A DNA stretch of 22,382 nt from positions 1 through 22,382 of the forward strand of contig JAKAUH010000616.1 of assembly GCA_021818605.1 (NCBI GenBank), in the 5' to 3' direction. The stretch is from Planctomycetota bacterium (GTDB lineage Bacteria; Planctomycetota; Planctomycetia; Isosphaerales; Isosphaeraceae). The notes beneath the pieces are model-generated. The model saw only the letters and a list, made by a program, of their open reading frames with translations, had not been told where the DNA came from and did not search any database. Below, piece after piece: positions 1 through 7,376 of the stretch. Made by a program: the position numbers and the translations under genes. How positions within the stretch are numbered: position 1 is the first letter of the stretch; each line of letters begins with the position of its first letter.

Positions 1-773
1 ACCTGCGGATCCTGCCCGATCGCACGGACGCCATGCGCGAGCCCCCCTCGCGGACTTTTGTCTACCGGATGCGGCCGATCCGGCCGGGCGAGGCCGTGCT
101 CCCGCCGGTGGCAATCGCCGCGTTCGACCCGTTGAGCGAGCATTACGTGACCCGGATGACGCCGAGCGTGCCCGTCAAGGTCGTGGCCGTGCCGACGTTC
201 GACCCCTCGGCGATCCCGGATCTGAACCCCCGGGTCGAGACGGCGGCCGCGCGCTCGGCCAGGCGACGATGGATCCTGGGCATCGGCGCGGGGGTCCTGC
301 TCGTCGGGTCGGCCGGGGCACTTTTCTGGGCGCGCCGGCGGGCGCGGCGGGCCGGCCGGCTGGTCGGGCCGGTTGCGTCGCGTCGGCATGCCGCGGCGTT
401 CGCGCGCGAGCTGGCCCATCATTCTCGTTCGGGTGCGCCGGCGGGGTCGGAGGGTTCCGGGCTCGCGGTGGCGATCAGCGCGGCGTTGGTGCGCTACCTC
501 GAGCTGGGCATTGGCCGGCCGCCGGGGGCGTTGACGCCCGACGAGGCCGGGGCGGGCGTCAGCGATTGCACCGGGTCGGATGACCTCGGTGAACGGGCGG
601 CGCGGATCGCCGCAAGGTGCGATGGGGTTCTCTATCGCGATGCGCCCGAGACGTCGGGGAAGGTCGAGGCGCGGGACGACCCCGAGGTGCTCCGCCTCAG
701 CCGGGATGCTCGCGAGCTGTTCGAACGGCTGGGTGGATCGTGGTCGCGGAGCGGAAGGAGGACGGAGGATTGA
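1..773 (+). CDS. BatD-like membrane protein, C-terminal part (5' end outside window)
   Basis: The reading frame is open to the left edge (first full codon at base 3), so the ATG at 33 is probably internal. The first ~70 residues, with the pattern RTFVYRMRPIRPGE...LPPVAI and paired Pro/Val strands, resemble the last beta-sandwich repeat of BatD (oxygen-tolerance family) proteins. A single transmembrane helix follows at about residues 81-100 counted from ATG 33 (WILGIGAGVLLVGSAGALFW). It is flanked by an Arg-rich stretch and an alpha-helical, probably cytoplasmic tail of about 145 residues. BatD proteins usually sit in aerotolerance operons with von Willebrand-type BatA/BatB proteins, which would lie upstream of this window. 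The assignment rests on pattern recognition of a C-terminal fragment only, so another membrane-anchored beta-sandwich protein is possible. Confidence 0.6.
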   Translation, partial: LRILPDRTDAMREPPSRTFVYRMRPIRPGEAVLPPVAIAAFDPLSEHYVTRMTPSVPVKVVAVPTFDPSAIPDLNPRVETAAARSARRRWILGIGAGVLLVGSAGALFWARRRARRAGRLVGPVASRRHAAAFARELAHHSRSGAPAGSEGSGLAVAISAALVRYLELGIGRPPGALTPDEAGAGVSDCTGSDDLGERAARIAARCDGVLYRDAPETSGKVEARDDPEVLRLSRDARELFERLGGSWSRSGRRTED

Positions 774-878
774 GGTAGGGGCCGATTGGCGGTTTGCGAC
801 GGCCGGGGCGGCGTGGGGTGCACCGGTGTTGGAGCCCCCTCCACGGAATCGGGCTCTCCAGGTCGGTGAGGCCGGGGC

Positions 879-907
879 GTCGGGCAGGAATGCCCGACCG
901 ACTTCAG
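879..907 (-). repeat. REP-like palindrome, copy 1
   Basis: The copy is GTCGGGCA, loop GGAA, TGCCCGAC, then the tail CGACTTCAG. The stem is a perfect 8 bp. Read on the minus strand it has the typical REP layout: a tetranucleotide (GTCG) directly before the hairpin. An identical 29-bp copy lies 59 bp downstream in the same orientation. Confidence 0.75.
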
Positions 908-937
908 CCGTCGGTCGGAAATCGACGGAGCCGGAGA

Positions 938-966
938 GTCGGGCAGGAATGCCCGACCGACTTCAG
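938..966 (-). repeat. REP-like palindrome, copy 2
   Basis: Identical over 29 bp to the copy at 879-907 and in the same orientation, separated by a 30-bp non-repeated spacer. Confidence 0.75.
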
Positions 967-975
967 GCGTCGCGC

Positions 976-1059
976 GGAAAAAGGGGACAGGCACCCAGCC
1001 ACTCCCTGGTGGAAGCGGTGACCGATGCCATCGCGGCCGGAAGCCAGTCCCTTTTTTCC
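976..1059. repeat. 84-bp element with 13-bp inverted ends
   Basis: The left end (976-988, GGAAAAAGGGGAC) and right end (1047-1059, GTCCCTTTTTTCC) are complementary at 12 of 13 positions; the exception would be a G-U pair in RNA. Just inside the left end is CAGGCACC and just inside the right end is GGAAGCCA. From memory, the motif GGGGACAGGCACC recurs in planctomycete intergenic regions, so I read it as a small non-autonomous repeat. It has no coding capacity. Confidence 0.45.
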
Positions 1060-1161
1060 CTTTTCCCTTGCCAGCGAGATGACCTCGCATCCGACCTTGC
1101 GTGCGGGCCATTCTCGCCACTCGCCACTTCTCGCGAGCCACTTGCCACTTTCGCCGACCGG

Positions 1162-2391
1162 TCAGCGGGCCGCCAGCGCCGGCGAGCGGGGAACGGCAAT
1201 GTTATTGAACAGCTCGCGGGCCGAGTGCTGGACTCGACGGCGGGCGGGCTCGAAGCCGTCGACCTTCAGCGGGGTGACGATCTTGTTGGTGAGGTTCTCG
1301 ATGGCCGTGAGCGGCTCGCCCTGATCGGGGCAGACGAACAGGTAGGCGATGCCGTCCTTGCCCATGCGGCCGGTGCGGCCGATCCGGTGAACGTAGTTCT
1401 CGGCGTCGTCGGGGATGTCGTAGTTGACGACGTGGCTGATTCCCTCGACGTCGATGCCGCGGCCGACGACGTCGGTGGCGACCAGGACGGTGATCTCGCG
1501 ACTGCGAAACCCGCGCATCACGCGATCGCGGGCGGACTGAGGGAGGTCGCCGTGGATGGCGGCCACGCCCTTGACGGAGCGCTGCAACCGGTCGGCCAGG
1601 CGGTCGGCACCGCGCTTGGTGCGGGTGAAGATGATGCACTGGCGCGGCCGGTCGCGCTTGAGCAGGTACACCAGCAGGTCGAACTTGCGGTCGGCCTCAA
1701 TCGAGATGCAGAACTGCTGGATGGTTTCGACCGAGGGCTCGTCGCGCGACAGGTTCACCTCGACGGGGTTGAACATGTAGCGCTGGGCCAGCTTGCGGAC
1801 GTCGGCGCTGATCGTGGCCGACAGCAACAGGGTCTGGTGCGGCTCCGGCAGCTTGCGAAGGATCCGCTCGATATCGGGCCGGAAGCCGATGTCCAGCATC
1901 CGATCGGCCTCGTCGAGCACGGCGTGAACGATGTCGCCGAGGTGCAGGGTATGGCGCTGGATGTGGTCGAGCACGCGGCCGGGCGTGCCAACGACGATAT
2001 CGACGCCCTTCTGGAGGGTACGGATCTGGCGGTCGATGGGCTCGCCGCCGAAGCAGCCGCAGACCACGACGGGGTGGCCGGCGGCGAGCTTCTGGAGCTC
2101 GACGACGATTTGCTGGACCAGTTCGCGGGTGGGGGCCATGATGATGGCCTGGGGGCCGCGGCCGCGGGGCTCGAGCATCTCGATGATCGGGATGCCGAAC
2201 GCGGCGGTTTTGCCGGTGCCGGTCTTGGCCTGGCCGAGCACGTCGAGACCGTCGAGAGCCCGGGGGATGAACTCGGCCTGGATGGGGGTGGGCTGGGTGT
2301 ACCGGGCGTGATGAAGAGCCCTCAACATGGCGGGGCTCAGATCCATGGACAGGAACCCGTTCCTGGGCTCCTTTTCAATGCATCGAATCAA
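1162..2391 (-). CDS. DEAD-box ATP-dependent RNA helicase (RhlE/CshA-like)
   Basis: All helicase motifs are present in order: Q motif (YTQPTPIQ, residues 31-38), motif I AKTGTGKT (55-62), Ia PTREL (87-91), Ib TPGR (136-139), II DEAD (160-163), III SAT (191-193), IV IIFTRTK (253-259), V ATDVVGRGID (305-314) and VI HRIGRTGR (335-342). The protein (409 aa) has both RecA domains and almost no C-terminal extension, so it is a minimal helicase expected to remodel RNA in the cytoplasm, for example in ribosome assembly or mRNA decay. The start I use is a TTG (minus-strand 2391-2389) because GGAGG lies 5 nt before it. A later ATG at residue 16 would still leave all motifs intact. The gene stands alone and converges on the BatD-like gene across the repeat spacer. 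Confidence 0.95.
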   Translation of the reverse strand: MIRCIEKEPRNGFLSMDLSPAMLRALHHARYTQPTPIQAEFIPRALDGLDVLGQAKTGTGKTAAFGIPIIEMLEPRGRGPQAIIMAPTRELVQQIVVELQKLAAGHPVVVCGCFGGEPIDRQIRTLQKGVDIVVGTPGRVLDHIQRHTLHLGDIVHAVLDEADRMLDIGFRPDIERILRKLPEPHQTLLLSATISADVRKLAQRYMFNPVEVNLSRDEPSVETIQQFCISIEADRKFDLLVYLLKRDRPRQCIIFTRTKRGADRLADRLQRSVKGVAAIHGDLPQSARDRVMRGFRSREITVLVATDVVGRGIDVEGISHVVNYDIPDDAENYVHRIGRTGRMGKDGIAYLFVCPDQGEPLTAIENLTNKIVTPLKVDGFEPARRRVQHSARELFNNIAVPRSPALAAR

Positions 2392-3088
2392 TCAATCCTC
2401 CAAGTGCGATCGTCTAGAAAGAGCCATCCGGCCGGACGGGCTGGCCGCTGGAATCGCGGACCGAGCGGGCATGGGCCGACAATGGGGACGGATCCGAGTC
2501 CCGCGCCGCTCTTCCTCGCCTGAGAAAAGTCACCGGCTGGAGCCTGAAATGCCCCCTGGGAGAACCGCCACGTCGACGGTTCGATCCACCTGGCCAGCGT
2601 TGATCGGTCGAGGAGGGTGGGACTTCGAGGATTTCCGTCCTGTTGCGGGTTGCGTCCCGCCGGCTTGACTTTTCGCACTACGGCGGTGACGGGTTGACTG
2701 GAAACATCGTATCCCGCTGACGCGATCCCGTCAAAGCCAATACAGACGATTCTTGCGGAATGGGATGGAATGGTTTGGAGTGGAGTGGAGTGGAGTGGAG
2801 TGCGGCCGATTCGATCGCTGGCGGGGGCGTGAGGGTGAGCGGCCGGCTGGTCTGTGTTGGCGGGAGGACGGTCTTTAGAAACCCTGGATGAGTCCTTGCT
2901 CCGAATAGGCGCGGCGCGCTAGTGTCGACGATGGGGGGGCCGACGGCAATCGGAGTCGGCTCGCCCGTCGCCGTTGCGGCGGGTGCGCGGGGATCGGCGA
3001 GGTCCCATCGAGCCCGGCGCGCGGACCGGGCCGGAGCCCCGGAAAATGAACCGATCGAGTGACACTGTGGGATCGAGGAGCCGTCGTC
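2392..3088. other. Gene-free stretch between divergent genes
   Basis: About 700 bp lie between the helicase (-) and the small gene at 3089 (+). Long open frames cross it but lack family-like sequence and a ribosome site, and they run over neighbouring genes. It must hold the promoters of both genes; I could not pick a convincing -35/-10 pair. The one clear structure is the pentanucleotide repeat at 2757-2801. Confidence 0.6.
2757..2801 (+). repeat. Pentanucleotide microsatellite (nine 5-bp units)
   Basis: Units in order are GGAAT, GGGAT, GGAAT, GGTTT and then five perfect GGAGT copies (2777-2801). The first four look like decayed versions of the same unit. Confidence 0.8.
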
Positions 3089-3295
3089 GTGGCCGATCAA
3101 CCGAACCCCAATGACCTGCAGCAGAAGTACCGTCAGTTCCTCGACTTGCTGCCGTTGACCGTCTCGCTGGCCGGGTTGCCGACCAGCGAGGGACGGCTCT
3201 ATAGCGAGGAGCAGATCGAGGCACGCGGAATCACGGTCCGCGCGGCCTATCGCGTGGCCCGCTCGGTTGCGAAGGAATGCCTGGGTGGATCGTAA
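3089..3295 (+). CDS. Small conserved-type hypothetical protein (68 aa)
   Basis: I chose the GTG at 3089 because GAGGAG sits 8 nt upstream; an in-frame GTG at 3059 has no ribosome site. The product starts VADQPNPNDLQQKYRQF. It is soluble with no signal peptide. It has a helical start, a middle segment (LPLTVSLAGLP), and a C-terminal half (EEQIEARGITVRAAYRVAR) suggestive of an alpha-helical bundle. I recall similar short proteins in planctomycetes but cannot attach a function. Codon use has the strong GC third-position bias of neighbouring genes, which supports a real gene. It is followed after 162 bp by another small gene on the same strand. Confidence 0.6.
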   Translation: MADQPNPNDLQQKYRQFLDLLPLTVSLAGLPTSEGRLYSEEQIEARGITVRAAYRVARSVAKECLGGS

Positions 3296-3457
3296 GACCG
3301 TTGCCGGTCGCCGCTCGATGGCCCGGGCGATTCTCGGCAAGGGTGCTGTTCGAGGTCGGGGGAGAAACCGATAAGACAATCGCGTGGCGAGCCGGCCGGT
3401 ACGGTTCTCTGGACCAGCGCCTGCCAGCCCGCCCGCCAGTCCACCCCGGCATCCTCC

Positions 3458-3865
3458 ATGAGAAAGGCCCTCTGCGCGATGACGCTGACGCAGCCATCCA
3501 GCCCGAGACCCCGCCGCCTCCGAGCCGCCCTCATCGGTCTTGGCCTGGACAACGCCGACGACCAGAACCGACTGACCCGCGGCGATCAGAGCCTGATCTT
3601 CGGCGGTTCCGCCGAGACCCACGCCGAGCTGCGCGAGACCGCGATGCGGATGGAGCTCGAGCTCGACCGGCAGGGTCTGGACCTGGGCGAGCTCGATCCT
3701 TTGCAGCTTGCCGAACTGGCGACGCTGATCGACTCGCCCGAACTCCGCGAGATCGCCCTGCGGCTCCAGGCCGGCCTCGAACGCGACGGGCGCGCGTTCG
3801 AGGACCTGACTGCCGAGGAACTGACGGCCATGTCGACCCCTTCCGGCGCCGAGTTCACGCGCTGA
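3458..3865 (+). CDS. Small hypothetical protein (up to 135 aa), planctomycete type
   Basis: The conserved-looking core begins near residue 19 (RRLRAALIGLGLDNADDQNR, then LTRGD and a GGSAETHAEL segment). It resembles short planctomycete hypothetical proteins that I remember, with the pattern ALIGLGLD...GG(S)EETH. The rest is charged and helical and ends ...GAEFTR. There is no membrane segment or signal peptide. The start is uncertain: ATG 3458 has no ribosome site, while ATG 3479 (MTLTQPSS) has AAAGG 11 nt upstream and would give 128 aa. Both keep the core. Function is unknown. Confidence 0.6.
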   Translation: MRKALCAMTLTQPSSPRPRRLRAALIGLGLDNADDQNRLTRGDQSLIFGGSAETHAELRETAMRMELELDRQGLDLGELDPLQLAELATLIDSPELREIALRLQAGLERDGRAFEDLTAEELTAMSTPSGAEFTR

Positions 3866-3866
3866 A

Positions 3867-3883
3867 GCCTGGCGGGCCCAGGC
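3867..3883 (+). terminator. Terminator-like hairpin after the small gene
   Basis: GCCTGG, loop CGGGC, CCAGGC begins one base after the stop codon at 3863-3865. The stem is a perfect 6 bp but is not followed by a T run, so intrinsic termination is only a possibility. Confidence 0.3.
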
Positions 3884-4018
3884 GGCCCCGCGGGATCCCC
3901 TGGACAAACCCCACGGAACAGACGCGCCGGCCGGTCGGGGCGTACCCCATCCATCTCGCGAGGGCGTCGCGGGAGGCTCCCATCCGGAGCCAACCCGCTC
4001 CCGCACCGCCCGCGTCGA

Positions 4019-4564
4019 TCAATGGAGGGGGTGCCGCCCGGCCTGCCGGCGTCGTGCATTGATCAGGGCCAGGGCCCGCGGCTCCAGCCCGATCAGCTTC
4101 GTCAGTTGCGTCGTCGAGCAACCGAGCGACACCGATGCCGCACGTGGGTCGTCGTTGAGTGCGGTCAGCACATCGAGTGCCTCGGCCAGGAGCGCCGGGA
4201 AGTCGTCGTGCTCGGGGTTGATCGAAATCCGCCCGCCCCGGCATCGCGAGCGCCAGAGTGCGCTGGGCTCGAATGGGCTGGTTTCGTTACCGAGGTCCAC
4301 CGGCTGGCGGATCGCCAGCGCCAGCTCGATGCGTAATCGCGCGAGCGCCGCGCGGCGGTTCTCGCCCTGGGTGCGGCGCTCCGAGGCCTCGCCGCGGAGG
4401 CCGGTGGGCCGGTGCGTGAGGATCACGGCGGTCTCGACCTTGTTGCGGTTCTGCCCGCCCGGGCCCGAGCGCCGGGTCGCGCGGAACTCGCACTGGGCCT
4501 CCAGGGCCCGCGGGTCGATCGCGGCGGGGTGCGGCGGCGGGTCGTCGTCCTTGTGAGTCGTCAT
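4019..4564 (-). CDS. Release-factor-like GGQ protein (RF-1 domain only)
   Basis: The sequence RRSGPGGQNRNKVETAVILT (residues 31-50) is the class I release factor domain 3 signature, with the catalytic GGQ at 36-38. THRPTGL and the Arg-rich helix (RRTQGENRRAAL) that follow are typical of the family. Domains 1 and 2/4, which recognise stop codons, are absent. The protein (181 aa) is therefore more like ArfB/ICT1-type peptidyl-tRNA hydrolases that free stalled ribosomes than a true RF1/RF2. Unlike ArfB it lacks an obvious short Lys/Arg-rich tail right after the GGQ domain. It has instead a C-terminal module of about 40 residues (LGCSTTQLTKLIGLEPRALA) ending in a basic RRRQAGRHPLH. It lies 40 bp downstream of the 4605-5930 gene on the same strand and may be co-transcribed. 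Confidence 0.85.
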   Translation of the reverse strand: MTTHKDDDPPPHPAAIDPRALEAQCEFRATRRSGPGGQNRNKVETAVILTHRPTGLRGEASERRTQGENRRAALARLRIELALAIRQPVDLGNETSPFEPSALWRSRCRGGRISINPEHDDFPALLAEALDVLTALNDDPRAASVSLGCSTTQLTKLIGLEPRALALINARRRQAGRHPLH

Positions 4565-4604
4565 GATGGGCAGATTGTACCGCCTTCACGGTGGTTCGCG
4601 CCGA

Positions 4605-5930
4605 TCACGGCAGACCGCCCAGGCCGTCGTCGGGCAGCGCTTTCAGATACGGGCCGACGAGGGCCTCGTCGGAGGGTGGATCGGATTTGTGGTCGCGGCG
4701 GTAGAGTTCGGTGGCGAGCAGGGTCACCATGGCGCGGTGGTTGGCCTTTTCGCGAGCGCGGATCCAGTTGAGGCGCCAGCCGTCAAGAATGGCCTGGGCG
4801 TCCTGGCTGCTCTGGAGCCATCGGTCCAGGGCCCCCGGAGACAGGGCGCGGGCCTTCGCCGACGCCTCGGATCCGAAGGCGTAGAAGACGTACCGGCCGA
4901 TGATTTCAGGATCCGGAGCTGGACGGCGATCGGGCGGGAGGTCCAGGTACGCCAGCCAGTTGGCCACGGCCAGCCGCAGCACGCGGCGGCCGCGCTCGGG
5001 CTCGCGTCGCCATTTCCGCCAGGCGTCGACCATCGAGGGGATCTGGTCCGAATTTAGCTGATAGGTTCTCGAATTCAACCACGACTTGAGGGCGTCGATC
5101 ATGCCTTGCCGGCCCGGGGCGAACGGACCCTCAAGCCAGTTCTCCATGGCCAGATACTCGGCCTTGAGAGTATGAGATTCAGACGGCACCAGAGCACCGC
5201 ACGCGAGGACTTCGTCAAGTGCGCGGCGAATCAGCTCGGGCGTGGTTCGACGATTCGCGGACCATTGCTTCACCCGCTCGCGTACCCGCACGCCGGCCAT
5301 GGCGGCATACCACCGCATTAGTGTTGATCCGCGCAGTGCCGTGTGGTGTGTCACGCGCAGCGCCGCACAGTACCAGGTCCAGGCGCCGGCCATGTCGCCC
5401 TGGTCCTCCAGCCGCGATGCCTCGAGGAGCGACAGCCGCTGAAGCCATTTCATCGCCTCGATCAGCTTCGCATCCGGGTCCGGGTTCGAGGCCCGCGGTG
5501 GCTCGAGCGCGTCGGGCCGTTCGGAACCCTGGCGGAAAAGCTCGAGCGCCTCGCGGTTGTCCTCGGCGTATTTCCGCAAGAGGGGAGTCGCCTCGGACCA
5601 CCGGGCATTCACGTTGACCTGCGAGCCGCCGGATCCGTTTGAGACGCGCACCGGGCGGAACCGCTCCGCCGCGCGTCGGTAGAGGACATAAGCATTGCGC
5701 TCGTCCGGGATCGTCATCGCCCGGAACTCGGCCACGTCGAACGGGTCACCGATGTCGGGCAATCCCGCGAGCTGAACGTTCCACCAGATGAACGGCGTCG
5801 CCAGCAGGCCCAGCAGGACGGCCAACGCTATCATAATCATCCGCCGCCGGCTGCCGAACAACCATCGGAACGGCGCGGCGAGGAGGCGCAGCGTCGGGAA
5901 GCTCTGCCGCAGGCCGGATGTCGTGGCCAT
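4605..5930 (-). CDS. Membrane-anchored hypothetical protein (441 aa)
   Basis: There is one N-terminal transmembrane helix at about residues 31-50 (MIMIALAVLLGLLATPFIWW) after an Arg-rich cytoplasmic start. A large, probably extracytoplasmic, helix-rich domain follows. It has paired-helix patterns (AYVLYRRAAERF, LSLLEASRLEDQGDMAGAW, WYCAALRVTHHTALRGS) that look TPR-like, and a C-terminus with RDHKSDPPSDEALVGPYLKA, which resembles endings of other planctomycete hypothetical proteins. No enzymatic motif is visible. The start ATG has only a weak purine-rich region upstream. It is probably the first gene of a two-gene unit with the GGQ protein; a functional link between the two is not evident. Confidence 0.75.
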   Translation of the reverse strand: MATTSGLRQSFPTLRLLAAPFRWLFGSRRRMIMIALAVLLGLLATPFIWWNVQLAGLPDIGDPFDVAEFRAMTIPDERNAYVLYRRAAERFRPVRVSNGSGGSQVNVNARWSEATPLLRKYAEDNREALELFRQGSERPDALEPPRASNPDPDAKLIEAMKWLQRLSLLEASRLEDQGDMAGAWTWYCAALRVTHHTALRGSTLMRWYAAMAGVRVRERVKQWSANRRTTPELIRRALDEVLACGALVPSESHTLKAEYLAMENWLEGPFAPGRQGMIDALKSWLNSRTYQLNSDQIPSMVDAWRKWRREPERGRRVLRLAVANWLAYLDLPPDRRPAPDPEIIGRYVFYAFGSEASAKARALSPGALDRWLQSSQDAQAILDGWRLNWIRAREKANHRAMVTLLATELYRRDHKSDPPSDEALVGPYLKALPDDGLGGLP

Positions 5931-6305
5931 CTCGCTCGCCCCTATCAGTCGGGACCGGCTACCCGAGGAAGGTTTTCAAGTAGGTCAGGCTCTCAGCCTG
6001 ACTCCGGGGCAAACCGTCAGGCTGAGAGCCTGACCTACTTCATGCCGGATAGTAATCCCGCCCGGCCCGGGGGTCAACGACAGGCGTCAAAGGGCCAAAT
6101 GGAGAAAACGGGTGCCCAAGCCCGGCCCTTGCCTGGCCCCGGGGCGGGCGTTACCCTGGGACCGCATCGCATCCCGTTGCGACGGCGAGGTTTCCCGAGG
6201 CTGCCTTTGCGAACGCGGCCCGGTCGGCCCGTCGCTGGATGTGCCCACCCCGTTCCGATCCGACCCGACCCGACTCACCGCGAGGCTGAACCGGAGACTC
6301 GCCGC
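5931..6305. other. Divergent spacer with an inverted palindrome pair
   Basis: About 375 bp separate the hypothetical membrane protein (-) from the glycosylation cassette (+). The left part holds the inverted REP-like pair at 5978-6040. The right part (6041-6305) is open in the frame of the next gene but reads as non-family, Pro/Arg-rich sequence, so I treat it as leader and promoter DNA. I could not place a confident promoter. Confidence 0.6.
5978..6040. repeat. Inverted pair of REP-like palindromes (REPIN/BIME-like)
   Basis: The left arm (5978-6002) and right arm (6016-6040) are perfect 25-bp inverted repeats around a 13-nt centre. Each arm also folds alone: GTCAGGCT, 3-nt loop, AGCCTGAC. 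Left of the left hairpin stands GTAG, the tetranucleotide classically found 5' of REP hairpins; the right arm has its complement (CTAC) after the hairpin. The arms are related to the palindromes at 879-966. Confidence 0.8.
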
Positions 6306-7364
6306 ATGGCCCGGCCGCTGTGGAAACGCACGACGATCGCGGCCGTGAAGGCGATCGTGGCGATTGCCGTGTTGTGGGCGGTCGGGCGGCACGTGCTGCG
6401 CACCTGGGACGACCTGGCGAAGCATCGGGTGACCATCCAGCTCGAGCCGATCTGGCTGGCGGCCTCGGGCGTTTTGTACCTGGCGGGTCTGTCGGCGTGC
6501 GGGATGTTCTACTGGCGGATCCTGCATGACAGCGCAACCCCGATCGCGACGGCCCCGGCGCTGCGTGCCTACCTGGTGAGCCACCTGGGCAAGTACGTGC
6601 CGGGCAAGGCGATGGTGGTCGTGATGCGGGCGGGGATGTCGGTTCCGTTTGGCGCGAGGGGCGCGACGGCGGCGATCGCCACGTTCTACGAGACGCTGGT
6701 GATGATGGCCGCGGGCGGGCTCGTGGCGGCGGCCGGGTTCGTCCTGGCGGGCTACTCGGGTCGGGTTGCCTTCATGGTTCGAGGCTGGGGACCGATCTCG
6801 CTGCCGCTCTACCGGCTGGCGGCGATCTCGGGGCTGGGACTGGGCGTGGCGTTCCTGGTGGTGGTCGCGCCGCCGGTCTTCACCCGGCTGGCGGGCTGGA
6901 TCAGCCTGCCGATCCCGGGAGTCGGCCCCGAGGCGCTGCCGCGGCTATCGGGCGGATTGCTGGCGCGCGGGCTGGGCTGGTCGTCGCTCGGCTGGCTCCT
7001 GCTGGGACTCAGCCAGATTGCCGTGATTCGCTCGCTCGGCGGCCGGACCGCGGCCGAGGGGCTGCCGCCCGGCCTGGCCGGCGCGATCGTCGCCGCCGTG
7101 GCGCTGGCAACACTCGCCGGCTTTGTGGTGGCCGTCCTGCCCGGCGGCCTGGGCGTGCGCGAGGGCGTGTTGATGGCCGTCCTGTCCCCGTCGCTGGGCC
7201 ACGACCGAGCGGTTGTCGCCGCCCTCTCGCTCCGGCTCGTCTGGGTCGCCGCCGAGCTGGTCGCCGCCGCCATCCTCGTCCCCGCACTCCGCCCGACGCT
7301 GCCCGCACCCGGTTCGCCCCAGGTGCCGGCCGTCGACCACCAGACACTGAAAACCGAAAACTGA
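6306..7364 (+). CDS. UPF0104/AglD-like integral membrane protein (lysylphosphatidylglycerol synthase TM-domain family)
   Basis: The ATG at 6306 is chosen because GGAG lies 9 nt upstream and the residues before it look non-coding. The product (352 aa) has about eight hydrophobic helices. It carries the family hallmarks: an N-terminal helix after a basic start (MARPLWKRTT), the SHLGKYVPGKAM segment (residues ~94-105; family pattern R/KxxPGK), an FYETLVMMAAGG segment, and a late GFVVAVLPGGLGVREGV motif (family pattern PGGLGxxE). Relatives include AglD and the membrane half of MprF, and are thought to move or use lipid-linked substrates. Immediately downstream lie a polyprenyl-phosphate-type glycosyltransferase and a GT-C-like protein. 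I therefore infer a role in flipping or handling lipid-linked sugars in the inner membrane. Its stop codon falls within a heptanucleotide tandem repeat. Confidence 0.85.
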   Translation: MARPLWKRTTIAAVKAIVAIAVLWAVGRHVLRTWDDLAKHRVTIQLEPIWLAASGVLYLAGLSACGMFYWRILHDSATPIATAPALRAYLVSHLGKYVPGKAMVVVMRAGMSVPFGARGATAAIATFYETLVMMAAGGLVAAAGFVLAGYSGRVAFMVRGWGPISLPLYRLAAISGLGLGVAFLVVVAPPVFTRLAGWISLPIPGVGPEALPRLSGGLLARGLGWSSLGWLLLGLSQIAVIRSLGGRTAAEGLPPGLAGAIVAAVALATLAGFVVAVLPGGLGVREGVLMAVLSPSLGHDRAVVAALSLRLVWVAAELVAAAILVPALRPTLPAPGSPQVPAVDHQTLKTEN

Positions 7365-7376
7365 AAACTGAAAACT
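7347..7376 (+). repeat. Heptanucleotide tandem repeat at gene junction
   Basis: Four 7-bp units (CTGAAAA, CCGAAAA, CTGAAAA, CTGAAAA) plus a partial CT overlap the stop codon at 7362-7364 and end 9 nt before the next ATG. The A-rich run stands out against the GC-rich surroundings and may serve as an unstructured ribosome landing site, since no Shine-Dalgarno sequence precedes the next gene. Confidence 0.8.

Larger units (their letters stand above)
774..1161. other. Gene-free, repeat-rich spacer
   Basis: I see no credible gene here. The stretch holds two direct copies of a 29-bp REP-like palindrome (879-907 and 938-966) and an 84-bp element with near-perfect 13-bp inverted ends (976-1059). Near 1110-1160 there is a degenerate run of GCCACT-type units. 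It separates the end of the BatD-like gene from the convergent helicase stop. Confidence 0.7.

Noticed and set aside
879..966. Two identical 29-bp repeats with a 30-bp spacer, CRISPR-like in size
   Set aside because: There are only two copies, the repeat is an almost complete hairpin with a related form 5 kb away outside any array, and there are no cas genes. REP-like elements explain it better.
580..2523. 647-codon open frame on the plus strand
   Set aside because: It lies antisense to the DEAD-box helicase, whose motifs are complete; the plus-strand product is low-complexity Asp/Gly/Val-rich sequence typical of a high-GC antisense frame.
2678..4006. 442-codon open frame on the minus strand
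   Set aside because: It covers the gene-free stretch and is antisense to two small plausible genes. The sequence is Arg/Gly/Ala-rich without family patterns.
6042..6305. 88-residue N-terminal extension of the UPF0104-like protein
   Set aside because: The residues are Pro/Arg-rich and unlike the family. The ATG at 6306 has a ribosome site and begins with a normal basic stretch before helix 1.
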